DNA of 64,000 nt from Anaerolineales bacterium UBA6055 (GTDB lineage: Bacteria > Chloroflexota > Anaerolineae > Aggregatilineales > Phototrophicaceae): the NCBI GenBank assembly GCA_002428985.1, contig DIYL01000054.1:1-64000 (forward strand). Reading direction: 5' to 3'. Within the stretch, counting starts at the first letter, position 1, and each line of letters opens with the position of its first letter. The notes below the pieces were generated by a model, which was not told the DNA's origin, made no database searches, and saw only the letters and a list, made by a program, of their open reading frames with translations. Made by a program: the position numbers and the translations under genes. Below, piece after piece: positions 53,253 through 61,053 of the stretch.

Positions 53253-54161
53253 TTATGACTCTTCCTCATTTTCAAGACGAGCTTGGATACCTGCCATTGC
53301 TTCTAATGCTTTAATTAACCCATGATTTCCTTCACTACCGAGCCCTTGTGCTTGTAGTGTACGATACATATTAAAGACCAACGATGTTGCAACAACAGGG
53401 ATACCCATTTTATCTGCTGCACCTATAACCAGACGTAGATCTTTTTGTTGTAAGTCAATGGTAAAGCCGGGGCGCCAATCATCATTGATGACTTGTGGAC
53501 CACGATTTGCCAGCATCCAACTACCTGCTGCACCGCCTGTGACTGCTTGTAACATTTTTTCTAAATCAACACCGCCTGCTTTCGCAAATAGCAGAGCTTC
53601 GCTGGCTGCCAGCATATTGACAACACATAAAATTTGGTTGGATAGCTTGACAGTTTGACCCGCACCTTGTTCACCAACATGCGTGATTGTTGAGCCCATC
53701 GCGTCAAAATAGGGCTGGGCACGTTCGACATCAGCTTCTGCGCCTCCGATCATAATGCTGAGTGTGCCATTGGCTGCGCCTTCGCTACCACCACTGATGG
53801 GCGCATCCAGCATCGCAATGCCTTTTTCATTGAGTTGTTTTGCAATATCGAGTGTGTTGACGGGATTGATTGTACTCATATCAATGACAAGGTTACCTGC
53901 CTCTGCACCGTGGATGATGCCGTCATCACCAAGTATAACAGCTTCGACATCTGGGGTATCACTGACGCAAGTGATGATAATATCACACAGTTCACCGACT
54001 TGTTTTGGCGATTCGGCAGCAGTTGCACCATTGTCAACAAACTGTGTCATCCGACTAGCTGTGCGATTCCATACTGTCACATCAAACCCTGCTTTCATGA
54101 GGTTATCAACCATACCACGCCCCATGATCCCGAGTCCCACAAATCCTACTTTTTCGCTCAT
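53253..54161 (-). CDS. 3-hydroxyisobutyrate dehydrogenase-family reductase
   Basis: The 302-residue protein has the beta-hydroxyacid dehydrogenase pattern: VGFVGLGIMGRGMVDNLMKAGFD for NAD(P), MLDAPISGGSEGAANGTLS (substrate site), the catalytic lysine in GAGQTVKLSNQI, and NKD-like WRPGFTIDLQQKDLRLVIG. It could be tartronate semialdehyde reductase or 3-hydroxyisobutyrate dehydrogenase. It is monocistronic and divergent from the kinase gene. Confidence 0.92.
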   Translation of the reverse strand: MSEKVGFVGLGIMGRGMVDNLMKAGFDVTVWNRTASRMTQFVDNGATAAESPKQVGELCDIIITCVSDTPDVEAVILGDDGIIHGAEAGNLVIDMSTINPVNTLDIAKQLNEKGIAMLDAPISGGSEGAANGTLSIMIGGAEADVERAQPYFDAMGSTITHVGEQGAGQTVKLSNQILCVVNMLAASEALLFAKAGGVDLEKMLQAVTGGAAGSWMLANRGPQVINDDWRPGFTIDLQQKDLRLVIGAADKMGIPVVATSLVFNMYRTLQAQGLGSEGNHGLIKALEAMAGIQARLENEEES

Positions 54162-54282
54162 TATTTTAGTCCTTTGTTGTCAGTTATTTATTAATCTTCT
54201 CTATGGTAACAAATCTTATAGAAAGTGGCACATGATGACAGAGTTCAGTACACTGTTATGTGGGGTAATAATGGAGGGCGCA

Positions 54283-57200
54283 ATGCTGGCAAACCAGACA
54301 ATTAATAATCGCTACCTAATTAAATCGGAGATTGGTCAGGGTGGTATGGGGACGGTGTATCGGGCATTTGATCGTCTAACTCTTAAAGATATTGCGCTGA
54401 AGCAAGTGAATCTTGCTGTAGATGACTTGTCTTTTAATAAATCCTCAACGCAGAATGATGTGCGTGTAATGCTCATGCAGGAATTCCAGCTACTAGCGCG
54501 TTTGCGTCATCCACATATTATTGAGGTGTTTGATTTCGCCTTTACCCACGAAAATCAGCCGTTTTATACGATGCAGTTACTCGATCACCCTCCGGACATT
54601 TTTACTGGAACACGTGATAAGTCGTTTAATGAGAAAATTCAGACTGTGTTAGAGACTTTGCGTGCACTAGCTTACTTGCATCGCCACCGCATCATTCATC
54701 GCGATTTAAAGCCGAGTAATATTCTGTTGGATACAGATGGGGTAGTACGTGTTGTTGATTTTGGTTTAGCGGTTCAACATGCAACGCAAACGGAAGTTGC
54801 TGGAACAGTTGCATATATGGCACCTGAACTTTTGCTAGGTGATAGTGCCTCGTATGCTAGCGATTTGTTTGCATTGGGGGTTATTGCATACCAAGTATTC
54901 ACAGGTAAACATCCCTTCTGGCGTGGTAATTTAAATGCATACTTTGAATTGTTCTTACAAGATGAAATGGTTTTTGACGAAAGCCAGCTACCTGAACCTA
55001 CGATTCCATTATTTAGGCGTCTATTGTGTCGTCAACCTGCTGACCGCTATCAAAGTGCGATGGAAGTGATTCAAGATGGGTTTTCTGCGTTCAATTTACC
55101 TGTAACACGGGAGACTGAAGACATTCGTGATAGCTATTTGCAGACTGCGGATTTTGTCGGACGTGATGCAGAATTTGCTTTGGTAACACATGCTGTTCAG
55201 GATATGATTCCTGAAAAACGTGGTTCGATGTGGATTGTAAGTGGAGAAAGTGGCGTTGGTAAATCGCGTTTTGTCGACGAATTACGTATTCGAGCGTTAG
55301 TCAATAATGTCTATGTGTTAGTCGGTCGATCAACTGAGACAAGCCAACATGCGTATGATTTGTGGCAAGATATTGTGCCGCGATTGGTGTTAGATACGAT
55401 CCCGACATCTGAACAATCCCGCCACTTACTTGATATTTTTACTAATATTTCACAGATTCTCCATGAACCAGTTGATGATGACTTGCAATTAAGAGACGAT
55501 GCTCAGTTTCAAGCATTAACTTTAACCATTCGTGATTTGATACGACAACTTGATCGACCCGTACTATTGATCGTTGAGGATTTGCACTGGTCGACTGATA
55601 GCATTCGTTTGCTACAGCAAATTAGTGTTTTGTCGGATGAGATGCCATTGATGATTGTTGGAACATATCGTGATGATGAAACACCATATTTGATTGGTAA
55701 ATTTCAGACTGCTAATCATATTGAATTGGGACGGTTGACACGCCATGACATTACAAAGGCAAGCCAATCGATGTTAGGCGAAGTTGGCACACGAAAACAA
55801 GTTGTTGATTTGCTGGAAACGCAATCAGAGGGGAATGCCTTCTTTTTGATCGAGATTATTCGGGCATTGGCTGAGGATGCTGATCAACTAGCAGACATCG
55901 GTTTGATGACCTTACCGGCAAATGTGCTTGCTGGTGGGGTGCAGTCATTAATACGGCAACGCTTGGATAAGATTCCAGTGTGGGGTCAGCCATTACTACA
56001 ATATTCAGCCTTAATTGGGCGTACAATTAATTTTGATTTGTTGGATGAATTGAATGCACCAGAAAATCCAGTTGTTGAAGATTGGTTAATGATCTGTGCC
56101 AATGCTACTGTTTTATCAATTAATAATGGTGAATGGTATTTTGCCCACTCAAAAATCCGCGATGTGATTCATGATGACCTTTCAGATGAAGCAATTCGAA
56201 ATTTACATCATGATATTGCGGTTGCAATAGAGACAGTGTTTCCGGAGGATGACAAATACAAACTCTCTTTGATCCGACATTGGCGATATGCTGAAGAATG
56301 GGAAAAGGCAATTGCGTATTGTTTGGAGATCAGCCCCAAATTGCTGCAAACAAGTCGATTTAATGATGTGATTACTTGGACAGCCGCTTTGATTCATCAC
56401 GTAGATGATTTACCGACTCGTCAACGTAATGATGCACTCATGCAATTGAGTCACTATTTGGCAACTGCTTATGAGCGCAAAGGTGAGTTTGAAAATTCTA
56501 AAATGTATTTTGAAACTAGCAATGTAATCGCAAATCAGCTCGACCGTAGAGATATACAGGCAGCAAATTTTGCGGGACTCAGTATTGTTTCACGCCAAAC
56601 AGGGCGGTTTGCAGAGGGTCTAGACTACGCTCAACGAAGTGTGAGATTATATCGACTACTTGAGAATCGTTACGGGTTGGCTGATAGTCTCAATAAACTG
56701 GGGCTCATCCAGATCAAACTAAAAGATTATTTGGCTGCATCGGAAGCATTTCAAGAGAGTCTACAACTCTTGCGCGATCTCAACCAAGCATATGGTATCT
56801 CAATTACGTTGCATAACCTCGGTCTGGTTGCTGACGATCTCAAAGAGTATGAAAATGCTATCCAATATTACGAAGACAGCCTTGTCATCAAACAACAGAT
56901 TGGCGATCAATATAATATGGCTGCGACCTTGAATAATCTTGGGCTTATCTATCGTGAACGAGGTGATTTGGATAAGGCTCGTGAGGTCTTGGAGCAGAGT
57001 TTAGCGATCAAACAGCGCATTGGTGATAAGTTTGGTATTGCTGCCACCTTAGGTAATCTGGGAAAGGTGGCTTTTTCACAAAAACAATATGACGATGCAC
57101 GGGATTATTATCATCAGACTTTAGAACGCTTTGTAGCGATTGAGAATCGGTGGGCTGTTGGGGTAAGTCATTTTCTACTCGGACTGACTTATCATTATCA

Positions 57201-57603
57201 ATGGAATGGTGAAACCGCTGACACACATCTTAGAGAAGCTATCACTATTTTTGAAGATTTAGATGATAAAGACGAACTGTTGCGATGCAAAGCGGTTCTC
57301 ATCAAAAACGAAATCAGCCTAATGAAAGATGATACAAAACCACTGATACGTGATTGTCTGGCACTCATTAAAAGACAATCATCCATAAATTACCAATCCT
57401 TGTTTGTTGCTGTCATTTGTTATGTTGCGCTTTCACAGTTCAAAGATTCTGATGCCTCGCGATGGCTTGGCTGGTTGATGACACAAACTGATATTGATGG
57501 CGATACACAACTAATGATTGACGACTTATACGACGTTGTACCGCCCCAAGATAATCTCGTAATTGAAAATATCTGGGACGATATAGCGGAAAAAATGACT
57601 TAA
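54283..57603 (+). CDS. Ser/Thr protein kinase fused to STAND-like ATPase and TPR repeats
   Basis: The 1106-residue protein has three parts. A Hanks-type kinase spans about residues 10-270 (IGQGGMGTVYRAFDRL, catalytic HRDLKPSNILL, VVDFGLA, GTVAYMAPE). An AAA/STAND ATPase follows from about 285, with FVGRDAEFALV, Walker A SGESGVGKSRF (about 320) and Walker B LLIVEDLHWS (about 427). TPR repeats fill about 720-1010 (AATLNNLGLIYRERGDLDKA and similar). It is a cytoplasmic signal-integrating regulator whose ligand is unknown. I chose the ATG at 54283 with GGAGGG 5 nt upstream; the open frame extends further upstream but only as antisense to the dehydrogenase. Confidence 0.92.
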   Translation: MLANQTINNRYLIKSEIGQGGMGTVYRAFDRLTLKDIALKQVNLAVDDLSFNKSSTQNDVRVMLMQEFQLLARLRHPHIIEVFDFAFTHENQPFYTMQLLDHPPDIFTGTRDKSFNEKIQTVLETLRALAYLHRHRIIHRDLKPSNILLDTDGVVRVVDFGLAVQHATQTEVAGTVAYMAPELLLGDSASYASDLFALGVIAYQVFTGKHPFWRGNLNAYFELFLQDEMVFDESQLPEPTIPLFRRLLCRQPADRYQSAMEVIQDGFSAFNLPVTRETEDIRDSYLQTADFVGRDAEFALVTHAVQDMIPEKRGSMWIVSGESGVGKSRFVDELRIRALVNNVYVLVGRSTETSQHAYDLWQDIVPRLVLDTIPTSEQSRHLLDIFTNISQILHEPVDDDLQLRDDAQFQALTLTIRDLIRQLDRPVLLIVEDLHWSTDSIRLLQQISVLSDEMPLMIVGTYRDDETPYLIGKFQTANHIELGRLTRHDITKASQSMLGEVGTRKQVVDLLETQSEGNAFFLIEIIRALAEDADQLADIGLMTLPANVLAGGVQSLIRQRLDKIPVWGQPLLQYSALIGRTINFDLLDELNAPENPVVEDWLMICANATVLSINNGEWYFAHSKIRDVIHDDLSDEAIRNLHHDIAVAIETVFPEDDKYKLSLIRHWRYAEEWEKAIAYCLEISPKLLQTSRFNDVITWTAALIHHVDDLPTRQRNDALMQLSHYLATAYERKGEFENSKMYFETSNVIANQLDRRDIQAANFAGLSIVSRQTGRFAEGLDYAQRSVRLYRLLENRYGLADSLNKLGLIQIKLKDYLAASEAFQESLQLLRDLNQAYGISITLHNLGLVADDLKEYENAIQYYEDSLVIKQQIGDQYNMAATLNNLGLIYRERGDLDKAREVLEQSLAIKQRIGDKFGIAATLGNLGKVAFSQKQYDDARDYYHQTLERFVAIENRWAVGVSHFLLGLTYHYQWNGETADTHLREAITIFEDLDDKDELLRCKAVLIKNEISLMKDDTKPLIRDCLALIKRQSSINYQSLFVAVICYVALSQFKDSDASRWLGWLMTQTDIDGDTQLMIDDLYDVVPPQDNLVIENIWDDIAEKMT

Positions 57604-58997
57604 TCGCGGAAAATTTTACCCGGATTGAGTATGCCGTTCGGATCTAGCGTTTGTTTGATGCTCCACATTACATCAAGTGCATCACCATGTTCTTGTGCCA
57701 TAAAGCGCGACTTGCCGATGCCAACGCCATGTTCTCCAGTCGCAGTTCCACCCATTGCTATCGCTTGTTCGACAACTTGAGCATTGAGCTCTGATGCGAT
57801 TTTATATTCTTCCTCATCACCAAATGGGAAGATCACATGAATATTGCCGTCACCCGCATGACCTAACATGTAGGCAGGTAGGGGGGCTGTCTCACGTAGG
57901 GTATGAATGAAATTAATCAGGTCTGGATAAGCACTTATTGGAACTGCAACATCATTTAAGTAAGCGCGTTTGCCGGGGTGTGTACGCTGGAAACTTTCAA
58001 GTGCGTGATGCCGTGCGTACCATAAATTTGCTCTTTCTTTGGTATCAGCAGTTGCATGAATTTTATGTGCACCAATGTCACTACAAATCTCGGTGATGAA
58101 TTCTATCGTTTGATTGAGTGCATCTTCATGTGTTGCATGAAATTCCATAAATAACTGTGGACTTTCTGCGAGATCAACGTTGGGATTGTTATTCATCATC
58201 CGTGCCATATAGGTATCGATAAACTCTAATGCAACAGGATCTAGTCCACTTCCACGTACAGCAACGACTGTCTCGACTGCTTGAGCGACAGAATCGAACA
58301 CGGCTTGTACTGCAATTTTGTGTTCGGCAATAGGTGCAAGTTTTAGCGTTGCTTCGGTGATGATGCCGAGAGTTCCTTCACTACCAGTAATGAGATGGAG
58401 TAGGTCATATCCAGAAGATTGTTTGACTGACCGTGACCCAACCCGCAAGATACGTCCATCTGCTAAGACGACCTGCAAACTAAGTACATTGTCGCGAGTT
58501 GCGCCATATTTTACGGTACGAATTCCGGCTGCATTGTTAGCAATCATGCCACCGATTGTCGCGTTAGCACCGGGATCGGGCGGGAAGAATAAACCTTGCC
58601 GTGCAAGCGTTCCGTTCAGGTCTTTGTAACCAATCCCCGGTTGGACGGTGACCTGAAAATCATCTGTATAGGTTTCGATGATTTGCGCCATTTTCTGGAA
58701 ACTAATAAGAATCCCGCCATAGATTGGCATAGGATTCCCTTCAAGTGATGTACCAACACCCCATGGTGTTACAGGAATACGATGTGTGTTGGCTAATTGA
58801 AGTAAGTTCGAAACGTGTTTTGTAGTTTCAACCCAGACAACAATATCAGGCGGCGATGGTGGATACATCGACTGATCTTTACTATGAAGTTCACGTTCTG
58901 CCAGTGTCGTTGAATAATTGCTTTTGCCGACGATTCCCTCAATTTGTTGGATGATGTCGTCCGTTAATATACCAAAGTTCTTCTCTGCTTGTAACAT
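57600..58997 (-). CDS. FAD-binding oxidase, GlcD/D-lactate dehydrogenase-like
   Basis: The 465-residue protein has the PCMH-type FAD domain (VTPWGVGTSLEGNPMPIYGG, PGANATIGGMIANNAAGIR, GYDLLHLITGSEGTLGIIT) and the FAD-linked oxidase C-terminal domain (AYMLGHAGDGNIHVIFPFGD, TGEHGVGIGKSRFM). Such enzymes oxidise glycolate or D-2-hydroxy acids. I chose the ATG at 58997 (MLQAEKNF) as the one with an AGAG site. Its stop overlaps the kinase stop by 4 bp in convergent orientation. Confidence 0.92.
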   Translation of the reverse strand: MLQAEKNFGILTDDIIQQIEGIVGKSNYSTTLAERELHSKDQSMYPPSPPDIVVWVETTKHVSNLLQLANTHRIPVTPWGVGTSLEGNPMPIYGGILISFQKMAQIIETYTDDFQVTVQPGIGYKDLNGTLARQGLFFPPDPGANATIGGMIANNAAGIRTVKYGATRDNVLSLQVVLADGRILRVGSRSVKQSSGYDLLHLITGSEGTLGIITEATLKLAPIAEHKIAVQAVFDSVAQAVETVVAVRGSGLDPVALEFIDTYMARMMNNNPNVDLAESPQLFMEFHATHEDALNQTIEFITEICSDIGAHKIHATADTKERANLWYARHHALESFQRTHPGKRAYLNDVAVPISAYPDLINFIHTLRETAPLPAYMLGHAGDGNIHVIFPFGDEEEYKIASELNAQVVEQAIAMGGTATGEHGVGIGKSRFMAQEHGDALDVMWSIKQTLDPNGILNPGKIFRD

Positions 58998-59135
58998 TAA
59001 TAGCTCTCTAAATGAATTGTTTTGACAGTCGAATGATACCACGCTATTTATCAATCTAGTGATGAATCGTAAGCAGATTTTTATTAGATACGATATACTA
59101 TTGTTAGGTTTGAATATTTAAACAAAGAGCTTACG

Positions 59136-61004
59136 ATGAATGACCAACCTAATAAACTTGATGAGACGACAGAGAACGAAGACAAAACAAATAAATTCCC
59201 CAAAAATGATACAGTTTATATTTTGATTACCCAGTGTTTGCAAAATGGGTTTTTGCTAGCACATGATAGTCGTCTTGTGATGGATGATGATATTGTTGCA
59301 AAAATGTTGCTGAAGCCTCAAGGGAATCAAGACGTTGATGACCAAGATGCCCAACATAATCGAACATCAAACCCTTATTTTAAACTTGGGAACAATAAGC
59401 GTGAGATAAAAAATAAAAAAGCCCTGGTGGAAGGACCGTTGTATCAATTTTTGTCGCATTTGATGGATGATCGTGATGATAATACAGATACATTACATGC
59501 GATACATCTGCGTGATTGGCATAAACCATCACGTGATTATGATCTAGAACGTGCGTCATATGGACCACACTGTGAAGCCGGAACTTGGGAATCTGAGGCA
59601 TTAGATAACTTTGATCCGTACCTTGCCCCATGGATATTGGACGGAAAAACGGATGAAAACTATAGTGTCAATCAACAAAAACGCAAAAAAGAATTTAAAC
59701 CTGATCCTAACAAATGGAATTCAAAAGATTTTATTAAAAATCCAACTCAGTATTTTGTAGACAATTTAGGTGGAACACAACATACTGTGCGTCAAAAGGG
59801 TCATACGCGTAATGGACAAAAAACAAATGTTGTGCATTATCCTGTTTTGTCTGATTCTGTGTTTGATTTCCGTCGTGCAGATACCATTATTGACAACGTT
59901 TATGATAGTGAGAATCGGTCTCCTAATAGAATTATGGAAGAACAAAAAGTTGCTGATGTTGATTCAGCAATTAAAAAAACGAATCCTGTTCATCGATCAC
60001 CTGCATATTTTGAGTTACTGATTAACAGTATTCTGAATATGGAGCAGTATCAAGCGGATCATGAAAACCGCGAATTGCGTGTCAATATTGTTGTTATCGG
60101 CGTGTATACAGACATTAAAGTACGTACCTTGGTCACGGGTTTACGGTCACGGTATCGCATCGCTAATCTAGTGGTATCGGATGTATTAACGGCAGCACCT
60201 AGTTTAGAACGCCACCTAGAAGCATTAGATTTTATGCATAAGGTGTTACGGGCTGAGATAATCCATAGCCTGAATGACCTAATTAATGTGCTTGCGCCGA
60301 GTTCAAATCGCTCGATTGATGCGGATATCATAATGGATCATGTGGACTTTGTAGATTATGCTTCATACTATCAAAACAAACAGAATTTTCTTGCTTATCA
60401 GGATACAAAACGTCTCGAATATCTTGAGTTAACACGAGCGCGATCACGTGCTATTTATAAGCAAGTGTATGACACCAACAAAGACCTGATGCGTTATGGC
60501 AAGATTTTCCTTGGGTTGACTGCATTGCAAGCTCTTATTTATGTAGGTTCGTTACCATTTCCATCAGTTAATATACCACCGGAAGCATTTTTGGTGGGGG
60601 GTGTCGTAACTGGTGGTTTGAGTATGTTACAAGTGTTCACATCATTCTTCCGTAATCCATTGAATGCGCTCAAAGATAATCTGCAAGATTTGATACAAAT
60701 TCGTAGTGAGTTGGAAACCCACAGCCTGATTCTCGCATTAGTCCGCTATCATTTTTCGACACCTGAACGTCTGAGTGAATCGTATGTTGAAGATGATGAA
60801 GCATATGTACAAGAGATGAAAAAACTTAAGGCGATTGAGAAACAAATCAAAATGATCGAAGATGTTGATTTCAAAAAATTCCAGTATCGTCTGAAGCAAA
60901 GCCAAGCAAAAGAATTCAAGGAATTGGAAGAGGAAATAACAAATCCAATACCGTCGAATGTAACAACTGAAGCCACCGAGACTCCGCCTACGAGTGCGGG
61001 CTAA
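59136..61004 (+). CDS. Isochorismatase-fold protein lacking catalytic Cys, with C-terminal membrane segments
   Basis: The 622-residue protein holds an isochorismatase-like domain split by a long insert: YILITQCLQNGFLLA near residue 30, then HAIHLRDWHKPSRDYDLERA and GPHCEAGTWESEAL, then IVVIGVYTDIKVRTLVTGL near 325 and LVVSDVLTAAPSLERH. In active members the last block ends T-[DN]-x-C-V with the nucleophile Cys; here that is Lys, and the N-terminal catalytic Asp is also not where expected. Two membrane segments follow near 455-510, then a coiled coil. It is likely a non-enzymatic sensor or a membrane-acting effector; its role is unknown. The motif reading is mine. Confidence 0.6.
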   Translation: MNDQPNKLDETTENEDKTNKFPKNDTVYILITQCLQNGFLLAHDSRLVMDDDIVAKMLLKPQGNQDVDDQDAQHNRTSNPYFKLGNNKREIKNKKALVEGPLYQFLSHLMDDRDDNTDTLHAIHLRDWHKPSRDYDLERASYGPHCEAGTWESEALDNFDPYLAPWILDGKTDENYSVNQQKRKKEFKPDPNKWNSKDFIKNPTQYFVDNLGGTQHTVRQKGHTRNGQKTNVVHYPVLSDSVFDFRRADTIIDNVYDSENRSPNRIMEEQKVADVDSAIKKTNPVHRSPAYFELLINSILNMEQYQADHENRELRVNIVVIGVYTDIKVRTLVTGLRSRYRIANLVVSDVLTAAPSLERHLEALDFMHKVLRAEIIHSLNDLINVLAPSSNRSIDADIIMDHVDFVDYASYYQNKQNFLAYQDTKRLEYLELTRARSRAIYKQVYDTNKDLMRYGKIFLGLTALQALIYVGSLPFPSVNIPPEAFLVGGVVTGGLSMLQVFTSFFRNPLNALKDNLQDLIQIRSELETHSLILALVRYHFSTPERLSESYVEDDEAYVQEMKKLKAIEKQIKMIEDVDFKKFQYRLKQSQAKEFKELEEEITNPIPSNVTTEATETPPTSAG

Positions 61005-61014
61005 AAAATAACAA

Positions 61015-61043
61015 GCTGGAAGAGGTTGAGCTTCTTGTCCAGC
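61015..61043. terminator. Hairpin between convergent genes
   Basis: GCTGGA (61015-61020) pairs with TCCAGC (61038-61043) with weak pairing inside. It lies between the stops of the isochorismatase-like gene and the ferredoxin oxidoreductase gene. Confidence 0.45.
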
Positions 61044-61053
61044 AATCAATATG

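Noticed and set aside
53755..54282. Open frame extending the kinase-STAND gene upstream by 176 codons
   Set aside because: It lies antisense to the 3-hydroxyisobutyrate dehydrogenase gene, the translation has no kinase features, and GGAGGG with an ATG at 54283 gives a clear start.
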